Assembly: GCF_025823185.1 (NCBI RefSeq)
Contig: NZ_JACKVK010000013.1
Coordinates: 243,678 to 307,677 of the forward strand
Reading direction: 5' to 3'
DNA: 64,000 bases
From: Mycobacterium yunnanensis
GTDB lineage: Bacteria; Actinomycetota; Actinomycetes; Mycobacteriales; Mycobacteriaceae
Part shown: positions 9,910-18,713 of the stretch, piece after piece
Layout: each line of letters opens with the position of its first letter
Numbering within the stretch: position 1 is the first letter of the stretch
Made by a program: the position numbers and the translations under genes
Notes under the pieces: generated by a model
Told to the model about the DNA's origin: nothing
What the model saw: only the letters and a program-made list of their open reading frames with translations
The model's database searches: none

Positions 9910-10035
9910 TTATCGAGCTGCCTGAGACGCCTGGAATCGTGGGCAGTCGCAGAGCGCACAATCGGAACCGGCACGGTAGTGCTCGTGCGCAGCATTCGAG
10001 TGGCCACATCGGCAGGGCACCTCTTCGCCGGACAT
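9910..10035 (-). CDS. Cys/His-rich microprotein (41 aa)
   Basis: The short protein contains CRCGHSNAAHEHYR followed by CALCDCPRF: five Cys and three His arranged like a small zinc-binding fold. I recall similar CxCGH...HYR...CxxCxC microproteins in other actinobacteria, from memory and unchecked. The ATG at 10035 was chosen because the motif begins soon after it; an in-frame ATG at 10092 would give 60 aa. It lies between the end of the glycan operon and the GH16 gene, on the same strand as the latter (stop at 10052). The role is unknown. Confidence 0.6.
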   Translation of the reverse strand: MSGEEVPCRCGHSNAAHEHYRAGSDCALCDCPRFQASQAAR

Positions 10036-10051
10036 TCCGGCGAGTGTAGCC

Positions 10052-10999
10052 CTACCGGTGGTGACCACCGCCGTCTTCGGCGCTCGGATCACCCGCGGTG
10101 ACGTTCGCCGCCGGGACAGCCGTCGTCGACGGCCCGGTATAGGCGTAGAAACGCACGTAGTCCACCAGCATGGTGGCGGGAAACTTCGTGGCGGACGGGA
10201 CCGCTCCTGCGAAGTTCCCGCCGACCGCGACGTCGAGCAGGATGTTGGACGGCGTGTTGAATACCCACGCGTTCCCAGCGGGCAGGTCCGACCGCGCGAC
10301 CATGCCCGTCGTCATGCCATCGATGCCCACGGAGATTCGGTCGGGTTCCTTGTTCACCCAGTAGCTGTGATAGCCGGCGCTCAGATTGGCCCCCGTCGAC
10401 GGGTCCGCCCCCGTTTGCCATTGCGCATACGGGTCAGCCGCGTTGGACTGCAGCGGGGGGCCGTGCAGCCCGACGTGATAGCTCGCTCCGTTACCGAGGT
10501 ACTCCGCCACGTCGATTTCGCCGGACGCTGGCCAACCGACGGTGCCGTTGCTGGCCCCCAACATCCAGAATGCCGAGTTGAGCCCCTTGCCCGCCGGCAT
10601 CTTGATGCTGGCTTCGACACGGCCGTAGGTGAAGGCGAACCTTCCGCTGGTGTTCAGCCGGGCCGAGGTGTAGCCGGCCCCCGACCGCAGAGCGGTGATG
10701 GCCAGGTGCCCCTGGCCATCCAGACTGACGTTCGCCGGCGATTTCGTATAGGTCTGTAACTCTTGGTTGCCCCATCCGCCACCTCCGAGGTCATAGCCCC
10801 AGATCGCAGCGTCGGGCGCGTAGCCGCGGCTGCCGTTGAATTCATCTGAGGCAGTGGGGGTCGTCTCGAACGTCGCCCTGGTGGCGGGCGCGAGCAGGAG
10901 GGCCGCGGCGGTAGGTAGCGCCATGAAGAGTGCACATTGCACGGCACCGGACGTGGTTCGAATTCGGACTGGACGACAGCGTGATGGGCGCAAGTGCAT
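10052..10999 (-). CDS. Secreted GH16 family beta-glucanase-like hydrolase
   Basis: The 315-aa protein has an N-terminal signal sequence (basic start, then CALFMALPTAAALLLAPA, cleavage near residue 42). It is followed by a GH16 domain with catalytic SGEIDVAE. The LGGGGWGN and QTYT segments match the GH16 domain of the fusion at 6230-7750, so the two are paralogues. ATG at 10999 follows CAGGATC. It probably cleaves or remodels an extracellular beta-glucan, perhaps the product of the adjacent operon. A Pro/Thr-rich tail ends the protein. Confidence 0.88.
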   Translation of the reverse strand: MHLRPSRCRPVRIRTTSGAVQCALFMALPTAAALLLAPATRATFETTPTASDEFNGSRGYAPDAAIWGYDLGGGGWGNQELQTYTKSPANVSLDGQGHLAITALRSGAGYTSARLNTSGRFAFTYGRVEASIKMPAGKGLNSAFWMLGASNGTVGWPASGEIDVAEYLGNGASYHVGLHGPPLQSNAADPYAQWQTGADPSTGANLSAGYHSYWVNKEPDRISVGIDGMTTGMVARSDLPAGNAWVFNTPSNILLDVAVGGNFAGAVPSATKFPATMLVDYVRFYAYTGPSTTAVPAANVTAGDPSAEDGGGHHR

Positions 11000-11102
11000 G
11001 ATGATCCTGCCGGGTCTAGGGCCTTGGATTGGTCGAAGTTAACAGTGGATACCTGCGACCACAATGAGCTCCGGGGACGACATTCGGTCACAGTTTGGCT
11101 TC

Positions 11103-11129
11103 CAAAACCATTGCATCGGAATGGTTTTG
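11103..11129. repeat. 10-bp perfect inverted repeat in the 11000-11451 intergenic gap
   Basis: CAAAACCATT and AATGGTTTTG are exact inverted copies separated by 7 nt. The dyad lies 104 bp upstream of the minus-strand GH16 gene and about 320 bp upstream of the plus-strand gene at 11452. It is more AT-rich than its surroundings. It could be an operator for the GH16 promoter or a transcript-end hairpin; there is no T-run, so I prefer operator. The rest of the 450-bp gap shows no convincing gene. Confidence 0.45.
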
Positions 11130-11451
11130 AGCAGTGGGCCGCTCAACGACATCGGTACGGAGACCGGACGGCAGAGCGGCAGCGTGCAAATTCAACGCCG
11201 GCAACACGGGGTCGCCCGCTAAGGGAGACGCCATGCCAGCCCCGACGGACCGCCGTCAAGCAACAAGAGACGATGGCGGGGTGAGTCCTCGGGCGGGGAC
11301 GGAGACATCCCGGGGGCAGCGTCACACGAGCCCGGCGCCCCACCGTCGTCGGCGTCTGGACCGCTGGCCCCCGGGCCTCGAACGCGTGTTCTAATGGGTC
11401 GCGCACCGGCCCGCTCGTCGCGGGCGACCCGTCTGAAGGAGAACCGCACCG

Positions 11452-11832
11452 ATGACCGCAGACACCCTGATGCCCGAAGCCCAGTCGACCGAGGCCCCGT
11501 CCCCCCAGGTCCCGTCTTCCGACGCCCGCCCCGTCAAGGCCCCACGGAAGTCGACGGGCCGGAAGGCCAAGACCCTCGAATTGACCTTGACTGTCACGGG
11601 CACGGCCGACGGCGAGTGGCGCGCTGAGCTCAGGCAGGGCAACACGTTCCTGGCGCGCGACCTCGCCGTCGCCGCGGCCGCAGTCTCACGGGCGGCGAAG
11701 GAACTGCACGACGATCTCTCGACGCCGATTGACGAGGTCATCGAAGAAGCTCGGGTGCAGCAGGCCGCTAGGGTGGCCGCGCTGGAAGCCGAACTCGAAG
11801 CCGCGCGACGAACCCTCGCCGACCTGGACTAG
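11452..11832 (+). CDS. DUF6319-like small protein
   Basis: The 126-aa protein has a Pro/Ser-rich, Lys/Arg-containing N-terminus. A short domain follows (TLELTLTVTGTADGEWRAEL, about residues 43-62), then an Ala/Glu-rich C-terminal helix that may form a coiled coil. I associate this pattern with the actinobacterial DUF6319 family, from memory. GAAGGAG precedes the ATG at a good distance. It converges on the regulator at 11840 with a 7-nt gap. The function is unknown. Confidence 0.7.
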   Translation: MTADTLMPEAQSTEAPSPQVPSSDARPVKAPRKSTGRKAKTLELTLTVTGTADGEWRAELRQGNTFLARDLAVAAAAVSRAAKELHDDLSTPIDEVIEEARVQQAARVAALEAELEAARRTLADLD

Positions 11833-11839
11833 CGATGAA

Positions 11840-12706
11840 CTACTCGGCGTTCGTGTGGCCCAGCGATTGGTGGCCGACCACGGTCAGCAGCGCCAGGTTG
11901 CCGTGGCTCGGCGTTCCGGGGGTGGCGGTGAAGACGAGCAGCGAGTGTCCTTGATCGGGATCGGTGAGCACCTGGCACTGAAGTTCGAGCAGGCCGAGTT
12001 CGGGATGCAGGATGCGTTTGGCCTGGTCGTAGGAGTCGACGATCTCGTGCCGATGCCAGAGTTCGGTGAACTCGGGGCTGCACTCGAGGAGGGCCTCGAG
12101 GTATGCGGTGGCACGGCTGCGGGTCGCGGGGTTGGTGTAGGCCATTCGGAGGTTCGCGGTGAAGCCGCGCGAGAGCTTGTCATGGTCGGCGGGATGGTAG
12201 CGGTCCCGGCCGTGCGGGTCGGCGAACCAGCGATAGCCAATGCTGCGCTGCAACCCGGGGAAGCTGGTCAGATCTCCCGAAAGCGCAACGGCCGCTGGGG
12301 TTTGCGCGAGCGTCTCACCCAGCGCGGTGACGATCTCGGCCGGGGTGTCGGCGAGCCGGTCGAAGATGCGCATCAGCCCCGGGCCGATGTGATCGGAGCT
12401 TGCTCCGCGCGGTGGGGCGGCAAACCCGGCGAGACCGAAGAGGTGATCCCGCTCGGAGAGTGACAGCCGAAGCCCGCGGGCGATCGCGGCCAGCATCTCG
12501 GTGGACGGTCGCGGTCCGCGCTGCTGCTCGAGACGGCTGTAGTAATCGGCGGACATGTCGCTCAGGGCTGCGACCTCCTCGCGCCGCAGTCCGGCGGTAC
12601 GCCGTCGCTGGCCTCGACCCAGCCCGACGTCCTCGGGCTGCAACGCCTCGCGGCGGCTGCGCAGGAAGTCGGCGAGCTGCTTGCGGTCCATCGTCACAGT
12701 GAACAC
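11840..12706 (-). CDS. XRE/MmyB-type helix-turn-helix regulator
   Basis: The 288-aa protein has an N-terminal HTH (RTAGLRREEVAALSDMSADY, YYSRLEQQRG) typical of the family with a C-terminal MmyB-like ligand-binding domain. That domain spans about residues 105-285 and carries the usual WHRH element. The predicted start is GTG at 12706, just after the stop of the SDR at 12707; ATG at 12691 is an alternative that loses five residues. Regulators of this family often control an adjacent SDR oxidoreductase gene, which is the arrangement here. Confidence 0.86.
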   Translation of the reverse strand: MFTVTMDRKQLADFLRSRREALQPEDVGLGRGQRRRTAGLRREEVAALSDMSADYYSRLEQQRGPRPSTEMLAAIARGLRLSLSERDHLFGLAGFAAPPRGASSDHIGPGLMRIFDRLADTPAEIVTALGETLAQTPAAVALSGDLTSFPGLQRSIGYRWFADPHGRDRYHPADHDKLSRGFTANLRMAYTNPATRSRATAYLEALLECSPEFTELWHRHEIVDSYDQAKRILHPELGLLELQCQVLTDPDQGHSLLVFTATPGTPSHGNLALLTVVGHQSLGHTNAE

Positions 12707-13639
12707 TCATTCGGGAAAGCGCACACCACTGAGCTCCTCGGAGATGGCCCAGATCCGCGCGGCCGCCGGCGCGTCCGCCATGCACTCGTACGGCCGCTGT
12801 TCTGCCGGCTCGCCGCGCAGGTGCATGAAACCGCTTGGGCCGTAGAATTTTCCGCCGCCGGCGCGAGGACTAGTCGCCGCGTACAGCGCAGGCAGCATTC
12901 CCGTCTCTGCAGTACCGAGAACTCCCACCCGCGCGAGGGTACGGATCAATCGCACCGAGATACCGTCGCCCGCTCTGCCCATCTCGGGATGTGCGGCAAG
13001 CAAATTGGTGGCGGCGACCCCGGGGTGCGCGACATTGCTCGTGATCCCCCACGCGCCAGATCTGCTGCGGCGGTCCAACTCCATGCCAAAGAGCGACGAC
13101 GCGATCTTCGACGACGAGTACGACCTCGACGTCGAGTAACTGCGCTCCCACTGCAGGTCATCCCAATGGATGCCATTTTGGTTCGCAGCGATGCTCGACT
13201 GCGTGGTCACCCTGGCGCCACGCTTGCGCAACAGCGGCAGGATCTGCGCCACCAAGGCGAAGTGGCCAAGGTGATTGGTGGCGAATTGCAGCTCGAACCC
13301 GTCGACGGTGACCTGTCGCCGGGGCGGCGTCATCACCCCGGCGTTGTTGACCAGCACGTCGACGGGCCGGTCCTCTGCCAGCAGTTGCCCGGCGAGGTCG
13401 GCCACCGACTGAAGCGACGACAGGTCCAGTCGGCGCGTGGACACCGTCGCCCCCGGCGTCTCGTGCAGAATCGACGCGACCGCGTCGGCCCCCTTCCGCT
13501 CGTTTCGGACCGGCAGTATCACCTCCGCTCCCGCTTGGGCGAGGCGCCCCGCCAACCGCAGTCCCAGCCCGTCGCTGGCGCCGGTGACCACCGCCAACGT
13601 GCCGGACAGGTTCGGTACGTCCATCTGTTGAGATCCCAT
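12707..13639 (-). CDS. Short-chain dehydrogenase/reductase (protochlorophyllide reductase-like)
   Basis: The 310-aa protein shows the NAD(P)-binding TGASDGLG (residues about 19-26), the NNAG structural motif near residue 98, a Ser in TQSSIA and the catalytic YSSSK. FELQFATNHLGHFAL is characteristic of the Rv0439c-like SDR subgroup, as in the SDR at 24990-25910. The substrate is unknown; these enzymes reduce or oxidise alcohols/ketones. It is upstream of and contiguous with the MmyB-type regulator, so the two are probably co-transcribed. Confidence 0.87.
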   Translation of the reverse strand: MGSQQMDVPNLSGTLAVVTGASDGLGLRLAGRLAQAGAEVILPVRNERKGADAVASILHETPGATVSTRRLDLSSLQSVADLAGQLLAEDRPVDVLVNNAGVMTPPRRQVTVDGFELQFATNHLGHFALVAQILPLLRKRGARVTTQSSIAANQNGIHWDDLQWERSYSTSRSYSSSKIASSLFGMELDRRSRSGAWGITSNVAHPGVAATNLLAAHPEMGRAGDGISVRLIRTLARVGVLGTAETGMLPALYAATSPRAGGGKFYGPSGFMHLRGEPAEQRPYECMADAPAAARIWAISEELSGVRFPE

Positions 13640-13733
13640 GTCGACGATTCAACGTGTCACCGCCCGGGCCAACCAGGGTCGAAAGATCCGTGGATGAGCG
13701 GTCCCGGTCATGTGACCGCCCCGTCTACGTCGT

Positions 13734-14675
13734 TCATTGCCGCCCCACGAGTTCGTCACCGCGGATCCGCACTTCGTCGCGAACCGCATCTCTTATTGCG
13801 AGCACGTCGGGTCGGGCGAATGCGTCCTTGCGTGCGGCAAGTGTCACCGCCACACGCCTGGGTCGCAGAGGGGGACCAACGGGACGAATCTCCGGAACGG
13901 TGGCTGCGACGAACCGTGGGATGAGCCCGATCCCGGCCCCGTGCCGCGTGGCCTCCAGCAAGGCGAAGATGTTGGTCGAAGCAAAACCAATCGGCGGCGC
14001 GTCCTCGACATAGTCCTGAAGGTTGATTTCGTCGACCGTCTGCAGAGACTCGATGAAATAGACGAGAGGGTGCCGTCTCAACTCCGACAGCGTTGCGGGA
14101 TCACCGTGCTTCAGCACGTACGAGTCACTGGCGTAGAAACCGCAGTCGTAGTCGCACAGATGCTCGGTGACCAATGTCGTGTGAGGTCTCTTGCCCACCG
14201 TGAAGGCAAGATCGAAGCCGATGTTCCTCAGCGTCAAATACCGCGCGCCAGTGACTAATTCGACCTCGAGCGCGGGATGTTGCTCCCGAATCCGCATGAG
14301 TGCCGGCGTGACGAACAAGGCGCCGAAAGCGTCCGGCGCGACGACTCGAACTGTGCCGTCAAGGCTGCCGGGCGGAGATTCCACGGTTGTCCGTACGGCG
14401 AACTCGACTGCCGCCTGAATAGCGCGGGCGTGCTGGACTATGGAGCGACCGCGGGGGGTCAGGTCCCAACCGTCAGGTCCCCGTTCGACGAGCCTTCCTC
14501 CTAACGCCTTCTCGAGGGCGTTGAGTCGTCGCGAGATGGTGGAGTGATCGACGCCGAGAGCGTTGGCGGCCTTGGTGAGCCGACCGGTGTTGGCCACTGC
14601 GGCCAGGATGCGCAAGTCATCGGCTCGCACCTTGTTGACGTCGACCCGACTTGGCGCCCCGTTCCGTTCGCTCAC
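13734..14675 (-). CDS. LysR-family transcriptional regulator
   Basis: The 313-aa protein (GTG at 14675) has the N-terminal winged HTH: DDLRILAAVANTGRLTKAAN, then VDHSTISRRLNALEKALG. The C-terminal substrate-binding domain includes PDAFGALFVTPAL. The start was chosen because upstream codons in frame are not LysR-like and run into the promoter region. It is divergent from the SDR gene at 14897, the classic arrangement for a LysR regulator and its target. Confidence 0.87.
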   Translation of the reverse strand: MSERNGAPSRVDVNKVRADDLRILAAVANTGRLTKAANALGVDHSTISRRLNALEKALGGRLVERGPDGWDLTPRGRSIVQHARAIQAAVEFAVRTTVESPPGSLDGTVRVVAPDAFGALFVTPALMRIREQHPALEVELVTGARYLTLRNIGFDLAFTVGKRPHTTLVTEHLCDYDCGFYASDSYVLKHGDPATLSELRRHPLVYFIESLQTVDEINLQDYVEDAPPIGFASTNIFALLEATRHGAGIGLIPRFVAATVPEIRPVGPPLRPRRVAVTLAARKDAFARPDVLAIRDAVRDEVRIRGDELVGRQ

Positions 14676-14677
14676 TC

Positions 14678-14838
14678 GTGCATTTTTGCACAACGACCGT
14701 GTGCAACTGGGTCCTTTACCGGCGGGTTGGCCTCCCTTACCGTGATGGAGTCCAGCCCACCAAGCGTTCCGCCGGCCCGCGCACCTCTGCGCATCACGGC
14801 GCACTCGCCCTTTGGGCTGGATTTAGTTGTGCAACAAC
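14678..14838. promoter_or_regulatory. Divergent LysR/SDR control region with repeated TGTGCAA sites
   Basis: Three copies of the core TGTGCAA occur. One is on the minus strand within 14686-14694 (GTTGTGCAA), one at 14700-14707 (TGTGCAAC), and one at 14826-14834 (GTTGTGCAA). The first overlaps a small dyad GTGCA-tttt-TGCAC at 14678-14691. The last lies in the dyad GTTGT-gca-ACAAC at 14826-14838. Placement beside each gene start suggests LysR-type binding sites for autoregulation and target control. Confidence 0.5.
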
Positions 14839-14896
14839 GTGTTCGCAACATTCCCTGCCAGGATAGACAAGTCTCGTCTGGAAAGGACGCGCTACC

Positions 14897-15781
14897 GTGA
14901 GCGGCTCTGTGCTGAAGAAGGTGTTGATTACCGGTGCTGGAACCGGTTTTGGTCATGAGGTGGCGATGCGGTTGGCCGAGAAGGGGTTTGACGTCATTGC
15001 CTCGGTCGAGATCTACGGCCAGGTGCAAACCCTCAAGCGGCAGGCCAGCCAGCGCGGTGTGACGCTACACGTGGAGAAGCTCGACGTCACCGACGACGGC
15101 GATCGCCGCAAAGCTCTCGACTGGGGCGTCGAGATCCTGGTCAACAACGCCGGCGTCGGCGAAGGCGGATCAACCGTCGACGTCCCCGCCGAGAACATCC
15201 GCCACCAGTTCGAAGTGAACGTCACCGGCCCGCTGCTGCTCACCCAGGGCATTGCCAAGCAGATGGCCAAACGGGGTACCGGACGCATCATCTGGGTCTC
15301 GTCGCGGGAGGGGCTCAACGTCAACCCGTTCACCGGTATCTACTCGGCGTCCAAGCATGCCGTCGAAGCGATCGCCGAGAGCATGAAGGACGAACTGCAG
15401 GAATTCGGCGTGGAAGTGGCGACGATGAACCCCGGCCCGTTCCTCACCGGTTTCAACGATCGCATCTTCCAGACGTGGGAGAGCTGGGACGACGATCCCA
15501 CCCAGCGCCTTTACGACTACTCCAAGTTGGCCTTCCCGCGAGCCCAGTTCAATCCCGAACCGGTCTACGCCACGCTCACCGCACTGGCCGCCGGAGAGAT
15601 CGACTCCTACCGCAACCTCGAGCCCACGTCGATGATCGAAGAGACGAAGTCCCTCATAGAGGCGCCGTGGACGAAGAAGACCACCGACGGGCTGGGATCA
15701 CGAAACAAGAACGTGCAGAACGCCTTCGACATGAAACCTGAACAGCTTCGCGACGATCAAGACCCAATCCCCGCCCCTTGA
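14897..15781 (+). CDS. Short-chain dehydrogenase/reductase, LysR-linked
   Basis: The 294-aa protein has ITGAGTGFGHE as the cofactor glycine motif, ILVNNAGVGEGG, a catalytic Ser in WVSSREG and YSASKHA (Tyr/Lys). The C-terminal part (about residues 190-294) is longer than in a minimal SDR and contains FQTWESWDDD. The GTG start follows GGAAAGGACG. It is divergent from the LysR regulator and is its probable target. It converts an unknown alcohol or carbonyl substrate. Confidence 0.87.
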   Translation: MSGSVLKKVLITGAGTGFGHEVAMRLAEKGFDVIASVEIYGQVQTLKRQASQRGVTLHVEKLDVTDDGDRRKALDWGVEILVNNAGVGEGGSTVDVPAENIRHQFEVNVTGPLLLTQGIAKQMAKRGTGRIIWVSSREGLNVNPFTGIYSASKHAVEAIAESMKDELQEFGVEVATMNPGPFLTGFNDRIFQTWESWDDDPTQRLYDYSKLAFPRAQFNPEPVYATLTALAAGEIDSYRNLEPTSMIEETKSLIEAPWTKKTTDGLGSRNKNVQNAFDMKPEQLRDDQDPIPAP

Positions 15782-15953
15782 TCACTCACGAGGTCTACTT
15801 TCGCAGATGGCGGGGTGTGAGGTGACCCCTGCCTGCCTCGAGTCCGCCCCGTACCAGCACCGAGCAGTTGACCGATGTCCACGTACGGCCAACCAGCGTC
15901 AGTGTCTAATGGGTACCTGAACGACTACCTAGACCGCCCAACGAAGGACGGGC

Positions 15954-17252
15954 TTGATCAGCCACCCCGATGACCGCCGCACGCTGTCGTGGACGGCGGT
16001 CGCCGCGGCCGGCCTGGCGGCAGTGGTCGCCGTGGGAGTCCACCAGACCCTGGTGCCGTTCCTCGCCGGCCCCCGAATGGGCTTGTTCACCAACGGCGGG
16101 GATCTCGAGGTCTACCGTCACGGCGCACTACAGGTGCTGCACGGCCAACCGCTCTATGCCGCGGAACTGCCGCCCGGCGGCTGGTTCACCTACCCGCCGT
16201 TCGCGGCCATGTCCTTCCTCCCACTGGCGCTGCTAACTTCCGCGGTCGCGAAGGCACTGTGGCTGCTGGTGTCGTTCACCGCGCTCGTCGCGACGATCTG
16301 GCGGTGCGCCACCACCCTGGGCTGGCGGCCCGAGCTGCGCCTGCTCCTACTCAGTGTGGCGCTGGCGCTCGTAACGCTAGACGTCCAGGCCGTTCGGGGA
16401 ACCCTCTGGCAAGGTCAGGTCAACCTGGTCTTGATGGCGGTCGTCACATGGGATGTGACCCGTGCCAACGACTCTCGGCTCCGCGGGTGGTCAGTTGGCG
16501 TCGCAGCTGGGATCAAGCTGACGGCGGTCGTGTTCATCCCCTACCTTCTATTGACCCGGCAGTGGCGGGCAGCGGCCGTTGCGGCCGGCACCGCGGCGCT
16601 CACCGTAGCGCTCGGCTGGCTGATCCTCCCGAGCGATTCGGCCGCGTATTGGCTGCACGCCGCCTTTCAAACCGACCGCATCGGACCGCTGACCCACGTC
16701 GGCAACTACTCCGTCGGGGGGATCGTCGCCACGATGGCTTCCCCCGGTCCGATGCCCATCGCGTGGTGGCTGGCGGGTGTCGTGCTCATCAGCGGGCTCG
16801 CCCTGCTCGCCGCCCAACGTGCCGAACGCGCGGGTGAACGTCTGCTGGCCCTCACCATCGCCGGTCTGCTCTCCTGCGCCGTCCCGCCACTGGCGTGGGG
16901 TCACCACTGGGTGTGGTCCGTGCCGCTGCTGGCGTGGGCGCTGGATCGGACCGCCCGAACCCGTGGGCGCGGGCGCGTCGCCTGGGCGGCCGCCGTCGGC
17001 GCGACGTATCTGGTGGTGTTCATGTGGTTCACCGCCTGGGTGTTCCGCGAAGCCCAAGAGCTGCACACGGACTACCCGAACCACGCCGCGGCGATGGGAG
17101 CAGCGGTCGGAGAGATGACCCGGCTGGACCGGGTCCTCGTCGTCGCCACCCATCCCGCCCTCCTGGTCGCCGTGGCCAGCGCGACCATCTGGTTCGCTAG
17201 CTCGGCACGTTGCACTACACGTCGCCAGCAGTCAGCGCACCGACAGTCCTAG
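15954..17252 (+). CDS. GT87-family (DUF2029) polyprenol-phosphate mannosyltransferase-like protein
   Basis: The 432-aa multi-pass membrane protein has about ten helices. An early acidic motif GGDLEVYR lies in the first periplasmic loop, WFTYPPFAA follows, and LWQGQVNLVLM comes later. These are landmarks of the GT-C mannosyltransferases that extend PIM/LM/LAM or related mycobacterial lipoglycans from polyprenyl-phosphomannose. The start is TTG with CGAAGGACGGG ahead of it. It stands alone; flanking genes are unrelated. The acceptor is unknown. Confidence 0.82.
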   Translation: MISHPDDRRTLSWTAVAAAGLAAVVAVGVHQTLVPFLAGPRMGLFTNGGDLEVYRHGALQVLHGQPLYAAELPPGGWFTYPPFAAMSFLPLALLTSAVAKALWLLVSFTALVATIWRCATTLGWRPELRLLLLSVALALVTLDVQAVRGTLWQGQVNLVLMAVVTWDVTRANDSRLRGWSVGVAAGIKLTAVVFIPYLLLTRQWRAAAVAAGTAALTVALGWLILPSDSAAYWLHAAFQTDRIGPLTHVGNYSVGGIVATMASPGPMPIAWWLAGVVLISGLALLAAQRAERAGERLLALTIAGLLSCAVPPLAWGHHWVWSVPLLAWALDRTARTRGRGRVAWAAAVGATYLVVFMWFTAWVFREAQELHTDYPNHAAAMGAAVGEMTRLDRVLVVATHPALLVAVASATIWFASSARCTTRRQQSAHRQS

Positions 17253-17402
17253 CCGAGAGGGTTCGCACGTACACCCTGCCATTGGACTCTGTAGGAAAGG
17301 CGACCTGTGCTGGCTGCCCAATGCGGGGACTCAGCAAAGCCGCGGTAGCTCACTGGTTTGGCGCGCCGGTGGCCCTGACGACCTTCGACGCCCCGCCACC
17401 CT

Positions 17403-18575
17403 TCACTCCAAGGCGACACCCAGCTCGTGGGCGAAGGTGCGGATCATGTGTTGCACACCGATCTCATTGCGGCCGATGACCATGTGGTCGTGCTGGCCAT
17501 GGCGCACCCCCTCACCGCATTGGGGCAGCATCACGAAGTCCTCATCGCGCACGGCAGCGTGTACGGCGTTGAAGATCATGTCGTAGCCCGCGCGGGTCTC
17601 CTCGTTCGTTGCGGGCATGCGGGCCAGCCAGCTGTGCCGGACCGTGCATCGTGTGGGGGATCCGGCGGGAAGGATGTCGATGACCTCCACACCCACCGAA
17701 CTGTTCGCCAGGATCAGGTTCGGATAGATCCAGTAGATGACGCCCATGTTGTCTCGAACATCCAGGGATGCGGTCGGATCGTTCTGCACGTTGGTGATCC
17801 AGTTGAACGGGAACCCCATCCGATGGTGCTTGCCGTAGGCGTCGTGGATGGAGGTGTTGGCCATGGCGTTCTGCCCGATCACACTCTCGCCGTGGACGAA
17901 GGGGAAGTGATACCCCTCGGCGAAGGCTTCCAGGGCTCCCTTCCAGGACACCTCGGAGGTGAACTCGCGAAAGTCGTGATAACCAAACGACGCATAGTCC
18001 AGCGCCGCGAGATCGGCGGCGAGAGGTCCCAGATGAGCGTCGACGTCGATGTCGGCGTCAGCGCTGAGCACCGCCCAAATGAACCCATGGCGTTCCTGAT
18101 TCGGTAGCTCGACCAGCCCGTAGTCGGCTTTGTCCATCCCGGAGAAACCTGCGTTGCCCGGCACGGCGAACAGAGTTCCGTCGTTCCTGTAGGTCCACGC
18201 GTGGTAGGGACAGGTGAAGCGGGCCGCGCTGCCGGCACCGCAGGCGGGTATCGCACCGCGGTGGCGACAGTAGTTCAGAAAGACGTGGCTGCGACCGTTC
18301 TTGTCTCGCGTGACGAGCAACGAATCACCCAGCACTGACCTGACGACGTAGTCGTTGGGATGGGCAACCTGAGCGCTGGAGACGATCGCGAGAGGGGTAT
18401 TGCGCAGGATCTGAGCTTCCTCGATCTCGGTGATCTTGGGGTCGCGGTAGTAGTGCAGCGGCACCCGCAGCACCTCGTCTGCCATCTCGGTGGTCTCGTC
18501 CAGCACCACCCGCAGCGCCCGCCGGGTCAATTCGGTGTCCCAGACACCGGTGTGGACTTCGTTGTCAATGCTCAC
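17403..18575 (-). CDS. Rieske-type aromatic-ring/steroid hydroxylating oxygenase, alpha subunit
   Basis: The 390-aa protein starts at GTG 18575, where AGGAG lies 5 nt upstream. The Rieske [2Fe-2S] ligands are in CRHRG (near residue 103) and CPYHAW (near residue 122). The catalytic-domain iron ligands are expected around EGYHFPFVHGE. It inserts oxygen into a ring or activated carbon, using electrons from a separate reductase not encoded next to it. It is divergent from the TetR at 18714 across a strong dyad, so it is probably that regulator's target. Confidence 0.88.
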   Translation of the reverse strand: MSIDNEVHTGVWDTELTRRALRVVLDETTEMADEVLRVPLHYYRDPKITEIEEAQILRNTPLAIVSSAQVAHPNDYVVRSVLGDSLLVTRDKNGRSHVFLNYCRHRGAIPACGAGSAARFTCPYHAWTYRNDGTLFAVPGNAGFSGMDKADYGLVELPNQERHGFIWAVLSADADIDVDAHLGPLAADLAALDYASFGYHDFREFTSEVSWKGALEAFAEGYHFPFVHGESVIGQNAMANTSIHDAYGKHHRMGFPFNWITNVQNDPTASLDVRDNMGVIYWIYPNLILANSSVGVEVIDILPAGSPTRCTVRHSWLARMPATNEETRAGYDMIFNAVHAAVRDEDFVMLPQCGEGVRHGQHDHMVIGRNEIGVQHMIRTFAHELGVALE

Positions 18576-18604
18576 GGGTCTCCTACGTTCGACGGCAACA
18601 ACCC

Positions 18605-18634
18605 GACCATACACTTCCGACTATGTGCATGGTC
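18605..18634. promoter_or_regulatory. Candidate TetR operator between Rieske gene and TetR gene
   Basis: GACCATACAC at 18605-18614 and GTGCATGGTC at 18625-18634 are inverted copies with 9 of 10 positions matching, separated by 10 nt. The dyad sits 30 bp from the Rieske start and 80 bp from the TetR start, where it would cover the Rieske promoter and could regulate both genes. Confidence 0.55.
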
Positions 18635-18713
18635 TCAAGATTCTGCATGGCCGTGTGGAGCCTGCCACCCGCGGTAGCGTTGCGCCCATGTCCGACTGCG
18701 ATCTCGACCGCTG

